Positions 27,578-36,257 of a stretch of 38,723 nucleotides of DNA are shown here, piece by piece. The stretch is from Occallatibacter sp. GTDB lineage: Bacteria; Acidobacteriota; Terriglobia; Terriglobales; Acidobacteriaceae. Under the pieces are notes generated by a model that did not search any database, had not been told where the DNA came from, and saw only the letters and a list, made by a program, of their open reading frames with translations. How positions within the stretch are numbered: position 1 is the stretch's first letter; each line of letters starts with the position of its first letter. The DNA lies in contig JARLGF010000034.1 in assembly GCA_031296165.1 (NCBI GenBank), positions 1 to 38,723 on the forward strand. The letters run 5' to 3'. Both the position numbers and the translations under genes were made by a program.

Positions 27578-28141
27578 TTACTCCCAGTGACCTATCAGCG
27601 TTAAGCTTGCGGTTCCTGGTGTTTCTGTGATGGAAGTATTGGTATTCACATAGTAGTTATGCATGATCAGAGTTACCCTGCTTCCTCCCGCGACCGCCAG
27701 GTGCACGGGCTGCGAAAGGATGTAATGAGGATTAGGCGTGGCAGAGCCTACCCGGCTGGCAGCAAAACCGGTCATAGCCTCATAGCCACCCACAATCGTG
27801 TCCAAATACCATTCCGCTCCGGAAGCCAGCACCGCATCGTAATCGGCCTCAGCAAACAGATGGTCGATCACAAACGTCCTGCCTGCGGGAATGACAATAC
27901 ATAAATATCCCCTGCTTGCAGGCTGTGGATAGGTATCGAACTGCTGATACTGCTCGTAACCGGTAAAATTACTCTCTGGCACAAAACAGGACTGCGCCTG
28001 ATCGGTGGGAATCAGCAACTGCGGGTCGTTTGAAGGCGAGTTGGGATAGCGGGAATGGCGCGGCAGATGAACCTGGCCGAACAGCGGGAAAACGGCGAGT
28101 GACACAGTTGCAAAAATCGCGAAGAGGGCGCGGCAATTCAT
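27578..28141 (-). CDS. Exported protein of unknown function
   Basis: 187 residues from the ATG that opens a signal peptide (MNCRALFAIFATVSLAVFPL, cleavage near FGQ); a longer upstream frame is not protein-like. The mature part has two Cys (AQSCFVPESN and GYLCIVIPAG), which may form a disulfide, and strands such as GYEQYQQFDTYP and PAGRTFVIDHLFAEADYDAV. The C-terminal half (HLAVAGGSRVTLIMHNYYV, then TETPGTASLTLIGHW) looks like a beta-sandwich. No family is recognised. It is divergent from the large propeller-like gene. Confidence 0.75.
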   Translation of the reverse strand: MNCRALFAIFATVSLAVFPLFGQVHLPRHSRYPNSPSNDPQLLIPTDQAQSCFVPESNFTGYEQYQQFDTYPQPASRGYLCIVIPAGRTFVIDHLFAEADYDAVLASGAEWYLDTIVGGYEAMTGFAASRVGSATPNPHYILSQPVHLAVAGGSRVTLIMHNYYVNTNTSITETPGTASLTLIGHWE

Positions 28142-28332
28142 TTTTTCGATCGACCTGTAGGTTGATTTATTGGCGATTGCATCTACTAGACGCGGTGTTC
28201 GGCACTTCCGTTTGTCCCGGAACTTCAGGACAAAAGAACATGCGCGCAGACCGATTACAGTATGCCATTGTGCGCCGATGCTGCTGACACTATGCACCTT
28301 GAGGCCCCAACTTTAGTAAACTCAACGTCAGC

Positions 28333-30687
28333 ATGTATGTTTCTTCCCGCACGAACACCCGCTTCGGTTCCGGACTGAGTCTTGCAATTCTTGCGGCGAT
28401 TGTTGCCGCCACGATTGCAGTTTCGCCGCACGCTCTGGCCCAGGGTACACACCTGTGGACCCAATCGCAACTCAAGGAATTTGAGAAAGGCACGCCACAG
28501 GGTGTAGTGCTCACCAGCGACGGCAAGTTGCGCGAAGGTCCGGCCCTACACGAGATTCTCACTACGCCCTCGACCTTTGTCTGGTCGGTGGCCGTGGACA
28601 AGAACGGCACGGCTTACCTGGGAACCGCCTCACCTGCAACCGTGCTGCGCGTAGGCCGGGACGGAAAACCCTTTACCCTCTTTGAAACCAGGGATATCAA
28701 TGTTCAGGTTGTGCGACTCGGGCCGGATGGGGCGGTCTACGCCGCTACACTGCCCAGCGGGAAGGTCTACCAACTGAAGCCGGACGCGACGGTGAAGCAG
28801 GATGACTCCAGCGCGACTTTAGTCTTTGATGCCGCACAGTTTGACGATTCCAATGCTGCCAACGGTAAATCGATCAGTAGCAAGGCCGGGTCGAAGCCGC
28901 ACTACATCTGGGATTTGACCTTCGACCAGACCGGCAGGCTCTTTATCGCTACCGGTGGTCCGGGAGCGGTCTATCGGGTAGCCGCTGCCAACCCACAGGC
29001 GAAAGGCGATCCTGTCCCTCATCAGGGCAAGCCCGAGGCATTTTTCAAGTCCGACGAAGCACACATCCGCTCGCTGGCATGGGATGCGAAGGGCAATCTG
29101 ATTGCCGGTTCGGACGGATCGGGGCTGGTCTACCGCATCAACCCACAGGGCAAGGGCTACGTGCTGTTTGAGGCGCCAAGGCGCGAAATCACAGCCGTAG
29201 CAGTGGCCGCGAACGGAACCATCTACGCAGCCAGCGTGGGCGACAAGAGCCGCAATCCTCTGCCGCCGCTGCCGGTGCAGGAGATCGGTACTGCCACCTT
29301 CACCATTGTCCAGCCGGGGTCGCTGCAGACAGTCAACCCCAGCGCATCGGTGCCCGAAGGAACCGAGATTTATGAGCTAGCTGAAGGCCAGGCGCCGCAC
29401 AAACTCTGGTCTGGCAAGGATGAGATTGTCTATGCTCTTGCGGCGCGCCCTGACGGATTGCTCGCACTCAGCGGCAATCGCGGCCACATCTTCAGGATCG
29501 CCGACGACGGCAGCTACGCAGATGCAGGCCACCTGGACGCGCAACAGGGGCTGAGTTTGGCTGCTGTACGTGGAGTAGAAGGCATGGGCCGAATTCTGGT
29601 TGGTACGGGCAATACCGGCAAGCTGTATTGTCTGTGTGCCGCTGAAAAGCATGAATATACAAGCGACGTGCTCGATGCCGGGGCGCTGGCCCGCTTTGGC
29701 CGCATCGAGGTTGATCCCGGCTCGAACGGCTATGAGATTCTGACCCGCACAGGTAACGTCGAGCAGCCGGTCAGAGGCCGGAACAACTGGGGCTGGAGCG
29801 ACTGGCAGCCGCTGCGGAACGGCACAGTGGCTTCTCCGGCGGGACGCTTTCTGCAGTGGAGAGCCATGTTGCACTCAGGTGGGACTGTGGGAAGCGTGGG
29901 CGTTAACTATCTACCTGTGAACACAGCGCCAGTGGTGGATAACATCGTGGTCGTGCCGGGCGCGCGCGTCAATGCGCAGAACCAAATTGGAAACCAGCAG
30001 CAAGCTGTCAATATCGCTTTTAGCTCATCGAGTTCGACCTCCCAGAACGTCATCTTCGATGCCGGCGCTGGAACGCCCCTGCAGGCCGTCAAAGACAAAA
30101 GCGCCATCACCGTTCGCTGGACCTCTCAAGACGACAACGGCGATAAATTGACCTATTCCCTTTTTCTGCGCGGTGACAATGAAACCGTTTGGCGCCTGCT
30201 CAAAGACGGTCTGACAGACAGTGCCTACAGTTTTGACGCGACGCTCATTCCCGATGGCGGCTACCAGATCAAGGTCGTGGCCTCCGACGCTCCGTCCCAC
30301 ACGCCTGAAGACGCCCTCACCGGGGCAAAAGTAAGTGATCGCTTCGAGGTAGACACTACCCCGCCGGTCGTCAGCAACCTCAGGGCTACCCGGGAAGAGG
30401 AAAAATGCGATGAATCTCATTGCCCCAGCCGGTTCCGGGTGACTTTCGACGCAGAAGACGCCAGTTCGCCCATCGCCCACGCCGAATATTCCCTGGATGC
30501 CGGTCCCTGGCAGTACATTGAGCCGGCCGGAAAGCTCTCCGATTCCAGACGCGAGCATTATGAGTTGCATCTATCGCTAGACGCTTTAGCAGGAAAGATC
30601 AGTGAGCACCTCATCACCGTCCGTGTCTACGATCGGCACGACAACGCAGGCGTGGCCAAGACGGTGATTGCCGCGCAAGAGAAGTAG
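28333..30687 (+). CDS. Large exported beta-propeller-like protein
   Basis: 784 residues. Residues 1-36 are a signal peptide (hydrophobic core LAILAAIVAATIAV). From ~50 to ~440 there are repeated propeller-like blades of about 40-60 residues, e.g. TFVWSVAVDKNGTAYLGTAS, NVQVVRLGPDGAVYAATLPS, YIWDLTFDQTGRLFIATGGP and IRSLAWDAKGNLIAGSDGSG. The remaining ~300 residues look like Ig/Fn3-type sandwiches (TVRWTSQDDNGDKLTYSLFL, RFEVDTTPPVVSNLRA). No catalytic residues are obvious. Periplasmic or surface location is inferred. A LolC/E permease gene starts five bases after its stop, so the two are almost certainly one operon. Confidence 0.87.
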   Translation: MYVSSRTNTRFGSGLSLAILAAIVAATIAVSPHALAQGTHLWTQSQLKEFEKGTPQGVVLTSDGKLREGPALHEILTTPSTFVWSVAVDKNGTAYLGTASPATVLRVGRDGKPFTLFETRDINVQVVRLGPDGAVYAATLPSGKVYQLKPDATVKQDDSSATLVFDAAQFDDSNAANGKSISSKAGSKPHYIWDLTFDQTGRLFIATGGPGAVYRVAAANPQAKGDPVPHQGKPEAFFKSDEAHIRSLAWDAKGNLIAGSDGSGLVYRINPQGKGYVLFEAPRREITAVAVAANGTIYAASVGDKSRNPLPPLPVQEIGTATFTIVQPGSLQTVNPSASVPEGTEIYELAEGQAPHKLWSGKDEIVYALAARPDGLLALSGNRGHIFRIADDGSYADAGHLDAQQGLSLAAVRGVEGMGRILVGTGNTGKLYCLCAAEKHEYTSDVLDAGALARFGRIEVDPGSNGYEILTRTGNVEQPVRGRNNWGWSDWQPLRNGTVASPAGRFLQWRAMLHSGGTVGSVGVNYLPVNTAPVVDNIVVVPGARVNAQNQIGNQQQAVNIAFSSSSSTSQNVIFDAGAGTPLQAVKDKSAITVRWTSQDDNGDKLTYSLFLRGDNETVWRLLKDGLTDSAYSFDATLIPDGGYQIKVVASDAPSHTPEDALTGAKVSDRFEVDTTPPVVSNLRATREEEKCDESHCPSRFRVTFDAEDASSPIAHAEYSLDAGPWQYIEPAGKLSDSRREHYELHLSLDALAGKISEHLITVRVYDRHDNAGVAKTVIAAQEK

Positions 30688-30692
30688 GTCCC

Positions 30693-31943
30693 ATGCGATT
30701 TGAACTTTTTCTGGCAGCACGTTACCTCAAGGCCAAACGGCGGCAAGCCGTGGTGGGCGTAGTCACCACCATTTCCATCGCCGGCGTGGCAGCCGGTGTG
30801 GCAGCACTGGTGATCGCCCTGGCTATCACCAACGGCATGAAGCGCGATCTGCAGGACCGACTTCTGGGATCGAGCGCGCATGTGCAGTTGATGCGCGTGA
30901 AAGACGACGGAATTCGCGACTGGCAGCCGCTCATCGAGCGGTTGCGGCGCGTACCTCACGTGACCGCCGCAGCTCCCGGGCTCTACGAGCAGGTACTGGT
31001 GGCACGCGGAGCCCGCGATGGCGGCGCGCTGCTGGAAGGTATCGTTCCCGCCCAGGAAAGGACCGTCAGCGACCTGCTGACCACGGCCACGCCAGGCTCG
31101 ATGCAGGCATTGGAGCCGCAAGCCGGGCCAGTAGCGACCCCAGGCACGGACCTGCCGCCAATCGTTCTGGGCAAGGATCTGGCGGATACGGTTGGCGCAA
31201 ACATAGGCGATTCCGTCATGGTGATCAGCCCGCAAGGGGAGATGACGCCGATCGGCGTCTTCCCCAAGGTTGTGCGTTTTCGCCTGGCCGGCATCTTCCA
31301 CTCCGGCTTTTACCAGTACGATGCGCAGGAGGGCTTTCTGCGCCTTGGCGACGCGCAGCGCCTCTTTGACGAACCGGACCTGTTGTCGGTCATTAACTTC
31401 AAAGTGGACAATTTAGATCACGCTCCCGCCATTGCCAGTACCATCGAACAGGCCGCCGGCAAGGGCTACATGACCACCAACTGGATGGAGCAGAACCGCG
31501 AGCTTTTTCGCGCACTCAAGCTGGAACAGGTGGTCACTTTCATCGTGATTGCCCTCATTGTGATAGTTGCCGCGCTGAACATTCTCATCGCCCTCACCAT
31601 GATGGTGATGGAAAAGACGCGCGATATTGCCGTCATGATGAGCTTTGGCGTCGAGCCTGGTCAGGTGCGGCGCATCTTTCTGCTGCAAGGCCTGCTTATC
31701 AGCATCATCGGCACCGCCATTGGCCTGGCGCTGGGATATTTCGCCGCCTGGGCCGGCGGACATTACCACTTCATCCATCTCTCCGCGGAGGTCTATTCCA
31801 TCGATACCCTGCCCTTTGCGCCCCGCCCGCTGGATGGAGTCATCGTCGCTGCGGTTTCTATCGGTATTTCACTGCTGGCTACTGTCTACCCCTCATTCAG
31901 CGCTTCCCGTGTGTTGCCCGCCGAAGCGCTGCGGTATGAATAA
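30693..31943 (+). CDS. LolC/LolE-family lipoprotein-release permease
   Basis: Inner-membrane subunit that hands mature lipoproteins to the chaperone LolA with LolD ATPase. 416 residues with the standard order: N-terminal ARYLKAKRRQAVVGVVTTIS and first membrane helix (~20-45), a large periplasmic domain (to ~275) that ends TTNWMEQNRELFRALKLEQV, then three FtsX-type helices, starting with VTFIVIALIVIVAALNILIA and TMMVMEKTRDIAVMMSFGV. FRLAGIFHSGFYQYD is typical of Lol proteins. Whether LolC or LolE cannot be told; species with one such gene use it as a homodimer. No lolD is here. It begins five bases after the propeller-like gene. Confidence 0.92.
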   Translation: MRFELFLAARYLKAKRRQAVVGVVTTISIAGVAAGVAALVIALAITNGMKRDLQDRLLGSSAHVQLMRVKDDGIRDWQPLIERLRRVPHVTAAAPGLYEQVLVARGARDGGALLEGIVPAQERTVSDLLTTATPGSMQALEPQAGPVATPGTDLPPIVLGKDLADTVGANIGDSVMVISPQGEMTPIGVFPKVVRFRLAGIFHSGFYQYDAQEGFLRLGDAQRLFDEPDLLSVINFKVDNLDHAPAIASTIEQAAGKGYMTTNWMEQNRELFRALKLEQVVTFIVIALIVIVAALNILIALTMMVMEKTRDIAVMMSFGVEPGQVRRIFLLQGLLISIIGTAIGLALGYFAAWAGGHYHFIHLSAEVYSIDTLPFAPRPLDGVIVAAVSIGISLLATVYPSFSASRVLPAEALRYE

Positions 31944-31945
31944 AG

Positions 31946-31987
31946 TTAGCCCTTAGCGCGATGAGAGTAACCGCTAAGGATGGCTAA
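31946..31987. terminator. Hairpin between convergent lolC/E and zinc-ribbon genes
   Basis: TTAGCCCTTAGCG (31946-31958) pairs with CGCTAAG and GGCTAA (31972-31987) over 13 bases with a three-base bulge (GAT). On the minus strand it is followed by CTTTATTC. It sits between the two stop codons and probably ends the zinc-ribbon transcript; T-richness on the plus side is poor. Confidence 0.5.
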
Positions 31988-32012
31988 AAATCGAATAGGC
32001 CTCAACCTGTCG

Positions 32013-32216
32013 CTACTGCGGCGTGATGATTCCGCCCAGCGCATGGCGCCGGGGTAAAACGATGCCGCGGTGATCGACTTCTGCGGCAGGCCCGGCGGGC
32101 TGATCGAGAGCAGGCTGGCTGGCCATCTCCAGCAAGGCTCCGCCACAGGCTGGACACCAGTCCGCGATGGTTTCCTGAGCAAGAACGGCGTGACAATGGC
32201 TGCAAATGCGTTCCAT
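32013..32216 (-). CDS. Small zinc-ribbon protein
   Basis: 67 residues. A compact ribbon is formed by CSHC (5-8) and CPAC (21-24) in MERICSHCHAVLAQETIADW followed by CPACGGAL. The rest is Pro/Ala-rich with RGIVLPRRHALGG. GAGG lies a few bases before the ATG. It is divergent from the HAD hydrolase gene, about 70 bases apart. Zinc binding is likely from the four Cys; its partner is unknown. Confidence 0.75.
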   Translation of the reverse strand: MERICSHCHAVLAQETIADWCPACGGALLEMASQPALDQPAGPAAEVDHRGIVLPRRHALGGIITPQ

Positions 32217-32287
32217 ACCTCAAAAGCTTACCGGATCGGGCTTCTCTGCGAAACCGGCATTCACTACTCTACCTTTACACTGGATAT

Positions 32288-33169
32288 ATGCATCCTCGCC
32301 TTCGCCTAGTTGCAATCGATATGGATGGAACCCTGCTTCCAAGCCTTTCGCACGGAGTGACCCGCCGTACAGGTTTGGCGCTCAAGGCTGCGCAGGAGGC
32401 AGGAATCATCGTCGCCATCGCCACCGGCAGGCGCGTGGCCTATACGACGCCGCTGCTGGAAGGCCTAGGCCTGCGAGCGGATACGCCCCTCATCACGTCC
32501 AATGGTGCAGTGACCAAAACCTTGGGTGGAGAGCAGATGGCTGGCTGTCTGCTGGAGGCACGGGTAGCACGCGGGCTCTGTGGGCTGCTCCGGCAGTTTG
32601 GATCTCTGGTTTTCACCTTCGACAAGGTGGGACGCGGCGCTCTTGTTGTCGAAGACCTGGAACAGGCTCATAAGAGCATTGCATTGTGGGTTGAGAAGAA
32701 CCGCGGTGCGATTGAGATCGTCAAGCCTCTGGAACAGGCGCTCAGCGACGGCGAAGACCCCATACAGGGCATGGTGGCCGGAGGGATCGGCAGGATGAGA
32801 CAGGCCGAAATAGCGCTTAAGGATAGCGAGTGGAGCGGCAGTTGCGCCTGCGTACGGACCGAGTATCCTGAGCGTGATCTGTCGATTCTGGACCTGCTGC
32901 CCGCTGGCGTTTCAAAGGGCTGGGCGCTCGACCGACTCGCCGCACGGTTGGGGGTAGACCGCAAGCAGGCCATGGCCATTGGCGACAACTGGAACGATGT
33001 GGCTATGCTGGAGTGGGCTGGCCAAGGCGTGATGATGGGCAATGCTGCCAGCGAACTGCGCACCATGGCCAAGACGCGCGGCTGGGAACTGGCACCGTCG
33101 AACGACGAGGACGGCGTGGCCGTGGTGCTGGAAGCGGCGGTGGCAAAACTATCTGCTGCGCAAGCGTGA
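32288..33169 (+). CDS. Cof-type HAD-IIB hydrolase (phosphatase)
   Basis: A phosphatase for sugar or nucleotide phosphates, cytoplasmic. 293 residues. Motif I is AIDMDGTLL with Asp11/Asp13, motif II is IATGRR (~43-48), the Cof cap spans ~85-200, Lys of motif III is in PAGVSKGWALDRLAARLG, and motif IV is IGDNWNDVAMLEWAG with the Asp pair that holds magnesium. The pattern GVSKGWAL and GDxxND are usual for the Cof (type IIB) branch. The substrate cannot be inferred. It is followed after 21 bases by the lytic transglycosylase gene. Confidence 0.93.
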   Translation: MHPRLRLVAIDMDGTLLPSLSHGVTRRTGLALKAAQEAGIIVAIATGRRVAYTTPLLEGLGLRADTPLITSNGAVTKTLGGEQMAGCLLEARVARGLCGLLRQFGSLVFTFDKVGRGALVVEDLEQAHKSIALWVEKNRGAIEIVKPLEQALSDGEDPIQGMVAGGIGRMRQAEIALKDSEWSGSCACVRTEYPERDLSILDLLPAGVSKGWALDRLAARLGVDRKQAMAIGDNWNDVAMLEWAGQGVMMGNAASELRTMAKTRGWELAPSNDEDGVAVVLEAAVAKLSAAQA

Positions 33170-33190
33170 CCTGATCATTAAGATTGGAAT

Positions 33191-33949
33191 GTGCGATTGA
33201 GAATGCGCGGGAATCTTCTCATCACGGTGGCATGTGTGGCTGGTTTGGCAGCCATAGCGGCGTCCGCGCGGGCAGCCGAGCGCGTGACCCTGCGCAACGG
33301 CTTCGTCATGGACTGCGACCATCACACCAGAGCCGAGAGCCGCGTCCGGCTCTATATGACTGCTGGCGAGGACAACTACATCGAGTTCGCGTCGCAGGAA
33401 ATCGCCGGAGTAGAACCGCTTCCCGATCCGCCGCCAGCAACCACTGAAACGCACCCCGCAGCTCCGCCATCCCCTGGTTCCAGCGCCCATCTCAACCCCG
33501 CCGACCTTGCAGAGATGCTGGCCAAAGCCGGCAGAGAGCACAACCTGGACGTGGACCTGCTGGCCAGCCTTGTCAAAGCGGAGAGTGCTGGCAATGCTCG
33601 CGCCGTCAGCCGCGCCGGCGCCCGCGGACTAATGCAACTAATGCCCGGAACCGCAGCTAATCTGGGAGTCGAAGACAGCTTCATGCCTGACCAGAATGTG
33701 CGCGGCGGCTCAACCTACCTGGATACGCTGCTCACCCGTTACCACGACAACCTGGCCATGGCGCTGGCTGCCTACAACGCCGGTCCGGCGGCAGTGGACA
33801 AGTACCACGGCATCCCACCCTACCACGAGACCAGAGCCTACGTCGCGCGTGTGATTCATGAGTTCAACCGCCGTGTGCTGGCGCGCGAGACGCAGGCCCA
33901 CCATGCCGTTGCGTCCATTGCGGCGTCTCCGGTTCATGCCGCCCGTTAA
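33191..33949 (+). CDS. Soluble lytic murein transglycosylase (SLT domain)
   Basis: 252 residues from GTG; an ATG 12 bases downstream is an equally possible start. Residues 1-29 are a signal peptide (ending AASARAA). A short beta part (RVTLRNGFVMDCDHHTRAES, IEFASQEIAGVEPL) and a Pro/Thr linker (~76-100) lead to the SLT domain: DVDLLASLVKAESAGNARAV with catalytic Glu131, GARGLMQLMPGTAANLG, and ALAAYNAGPAAVDKY with the NAG motif. It cleaves the MurNAc-GlcNAc bond of peptidoglycan to form 1,6-anhydro ends. The N-terminal segment of ~45 residues is seen in other acidobacterial members. Gap to the HAD gene is 21 bases. Confidence 0.91.
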   Translation: MRLRMRGNLLITVACVAGLAAIAASARAAERVTLRNGFVMDCDHHTRAESRVRLYMTAGEDNYIEFASQEIAGVEPLPDPPPATTETHPAAPPSPGSSAHLNPADLAEMLAKAGREHNLDVDLLASLVKAESAGNARAVSRAGARGLMQLMPGTAANLGVEDSFMPDQNVRGGSTYLDTLLTRYHDNLAMALAAYNAGPAAVDKYHGIPPYHETRAYVARVIHEFNRRVLARETQAHHAVASIAASPVHAAR

Positions 33950-34014
33950 TATCTTCCTTATTCACTGGTGAGAACATAGAATCCAGAGAGAGCCATAGCC
34001 TGAATGGAGAACGC

Positions 34015-35091
34015 TTGAAAAAGAAGGAATTGATTCTGGGTTTGGTATTTTTTGCAGCGCTGGTTGCGCTTGTGATTTGGGGCCGCGACCGGATTCACTT
34101 CGACTTCAGAGAATTTCGCGCCCAACTGGCACTGGCTAACTGGTGGAAGATCGCTATTGGGACCGGATGCATCTACTTGGCCTATGTTTTCCGCGCGGTG
34201 CGCTGGGCTCTCATGCTCAGGCACAACAAAAAGGTACCGCTCTTTTCACTCTTGGGAACTCAGGTCATCGGCTTTACCGCAGTGGCGCTGATCGGTCGTA
34301 TTGCGGACCCCGTGCGGCCCTACCTGGTTGCCCAAAAGACCGGTTTGCCGGTCAGCAATCAGATCGCCGTATACATCGTTGAACGTCTTTTCGACGCCGG
34401 ATCGATGGCGCTGATCTTTTCTTCAGCTATCGTCCTGACCGCATGGCTTGGGCTGCCTGGCGCACTGCCCCATCCTGAGATCGTGAGGAAGGCCGGTTAC
34501 TGGGGAATGGTCCTGACCGTCCTGGGGGCACTCTTCCTGGTTGCCGTGCGCCTGGCTGGTGGAGCTGTGGCCTCGTTTCTTGAGGCTGCCTTTGGCATCG
34601 TATCCAAGCGCCTGGGCAATGCAGTGGGACAAAAGATTCGCAGCTTTCGCACTGGCCTCGACACGATGCGCACATTCTCCGACTTTGGTGTTGTTGCCGG
34701 GCTCTCGCTGGGTATGTGGTTGTTGATTGCTCTCGCCTATCTGGAGACGATGCAAGCCTTCACCGCCAGCCCGGAGCTGGCCGGTATGACCGCGGCCAAG
34801 TGCGTGTTGCTGTTGGCGGTTAGCGGAGTTACAAGCATTTTCCAATTGCCGGTACTGGGATGGTTTACGCAGATCGGCGTAGTAGCCGCGGCCCTTGCCA
34901 GCTTTTATGGCGCAGCGCCTGAGGCGGCTACTGCATGTGCCGCCACCATTCTGCTGGTATCCTTCCTGGCCATCGTGCCTGTGGGACTGATCTGGGCACA
35001 TTTCGAGCACGTAAGCCTGCGCAAGGTAACGGTGGAAAGCGAACAAGCCGGCGAGGAGTTGACGACAGACGAATCTCCGCAGCAGGTCTGA
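34015..35091 (+). CDS. LPG-synthase-type/YbhN-like membrane flippase protein
   Basis: 358 residues, TTG start with GGAGA five bases upstream (an ATG just before runs into a stop at once). About eight membrane helices. RAVRWALMLRHNKKVPLFSL and LIGRIADPVRPYLVAQKTGL with VYIVERLFDAGSMALIF are the conserved parts of the UPF0104/YbhN family, related to the flippase half of lysylphosphatidylglycerol synthase MprF. The synthase half is absent. It probably moves a phospholipid or lipid-linked sugar across the inner membrane; the substrate is unknown. The charged C-tail is rich in Glu/Thr. It follows the transglycosylase by 65 bases. Confidence 0.9.
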   Translation: MKKKELILGLVFFAALVALVIWGRDRIHFDFREFRAQLALANWWKIAIGTGCIYLAYVFRAVRWALMLRHNKKVPLFSLLGTQVIGFTAVALIGRIADPVRPYLVAQKTGLPVSNQIAVYIVERLFDAGSMALIFSSAIVLTAWLGLPGALPHPEIVRKAGYWGMVLTVLGALFLVAVRLAGGAVASFLEAAFGIVSKRLGNAVGQKIRSFRTGLDTMRTFSDFGVVAGLSLGMWLLIALAYLETMQAFTASPELAGMTAAKCVLLLAVSGVTSIFQLPVLGWFTQIGVVAAALASFYGAAPEAATACAATILLVSFLAIVPVGLIWAHFEHVSLRKVTVESEQAGEELTTDESPQQV

Positions 35092-35215
35092 CCGATCAGC
35101 GGATTGGCGCTGTGACGGCAGGTCTTCTCTGGGGCTTGAAAATTATGTTTAGCGCATAATAAGTGTGCTCATGAGGCCGTGAAAATCCTTATATAGTGGA
35201 GGATGAAGGAAGCTC

Positions 35216-35869
35216 ATGAACGATTCCGAGGATTTTGGCTTGAACGATCAGGGCCGTCTGGCACAAATCGTGGGCGAATCTCATCCGCGTGCAGTGGGTT
35301 CTCCGCTGCCGGTAGGGGCCGGGGTACGATCCTCGCGGACGCCTGCCCTGGACGACAGGAAGCCTGTCTCGTCTGTCCCGCCTCCGGGGCGCGCGCTGGC
35401 CAGTTCCTCGACAACTGCTTCTGAGGCAGAGCAGCCATCCAGTATTCAGCGGGCTGTGAGTGCGCTGCGGCTGGCGCTGCCGTTCGTGCAACGGATATTG
35501 CCGCTGCTGGACGGCAATATCGCCAGTACAGTCTCCAATATTCTCAGCCCGCATCCACAAACTCCGCAGCACTCCGCAGTCAACCTTGCCCATATCGAAG
35601 ATGGCCTGACCGACCTGCAGACACAGCATCGCGATCTGCGCGAGCAGATGGTGGAGCAGAATTCATCACTGAAGCGGGTAGAAGACCAGTTGGAAATGGT
35701 CCGTGAAGCAACCGACCGCAATACGTTGGAGCAACAGGAACTGATCGAGGATCTGAAAGGCGTCGGCAACAAAGTCAATCTGCTTGCGCTCACCGCGTTG
35801 TGCCTGCTGGCCATCTCTATCATCGTGAATGTGGTTTTGTACCTGCATATCCAGCGCGTTCTTCCCTAA
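35216..35869 (+). CDS. Coiled-coil protein with C-terminal membrane anchor
   Basis: 217 residues. The first ~80 are polar and unstructured (Pro/Ser/Gly/Arg). A helix at ~80-115 (QRAVSALRLALPFVQRILPL, then NIASTVSNILS) is followed by a coiled coil at ~122-185 (IEDGLTDLQTQHRDLREQMV, then SSLKRVEDQLEMVREATDRN). One membrane helix (LLALTALCLLAISIIVNVVL) lies close to the end, so the protein is tail-anchored with its bulk in the cytoplasm by the likely orientation. AAGGAAGC precedes the ATG. I do not recognise the family. It stands alone between the flippase-like gene and a long gap. Confidence 0.78.
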   Translation: MNDSEDFGLNDQGRLAQIVGESHPRAVGSPLPVGAGVRSSRTPALDDRKPVSSVPPPGRALASSSTTASEAEQPSSIQRAVSALRLALPFVQRILPLLDGNIASTVSNILSPHPQTPQHSAVNLAHIEDGLTDLQTQHRDLREQMVEQNSSLKRVEDQLEMVREATDRNTLEQQELIEDLKGVGNKVNLLALTALCLLAISIIVNVVLYLHIQRVLP

Positions 35870-36257
35870 GTCTCCTCATCGCAGTGCACCCATCGATTCA
35901 CATTCCGGTATTTACAACCAGTAAAGCGCGTTAAGCGCTGTAAGCCGATGAAACGCTTGATCCCGCGCGGATTCATGGCAGATTTCATAATGGACTGGCT
36001 GTCCCAAAATGCACCAGAGTTCATATCGTCAATTATTGTATTGCTTATATAAATACGAATTTGATGGATTTTGCTACCTTTTATGAACTTCGTGATTTGA
36101 GACATTGCCAGTCGTATTTTCGGGGGGCTAGTATTCGGCATAGTTCAACCGGGCTGCACATTAAGGTCCGGCTTTAAGCACTATGCAGTTATCCCTAGTT
36201 CACAGAGCTTCACCAACGAGCGGCGCTTAAAAGCGCACGCATACGGAGTGTCTCGTC
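35870..36257. other. 388-base AT-rich gap before the GvpL/F-like gene
   Basis: No gene is supported; a 91-codon minus frame lacks a start signal and protein character. The middle (about 36000-36130) is markedly AT-rich (e.g. GCTTATATAAATACG). Small inverted repeats: AGCGC-GTTAA-GCGCT (35925-35939) and the one at 36223-36236. It is the only upstream region of the GvpL/F-like gene. Confidence 0.55.
36223..36236. promoter_or_regulatory. Inverted repeat 22 bases before the GvpL/F-like start
   Basis: GCGCTT-AA-AAGCGC has perfect 6-base arms. It could be a small operator, or a hairpin in the mRNA leader just ahead of the GGAGTG ribosome-binding site. Confidence 0.35.

Noticed and set aside
35866..36141. 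91-codon minus-strand frame in the gap before the GvpL/F-like gene
   Set aside because: AT-rich intergenic DNA with no ribosome-binding site and no recognisable protein pattern.
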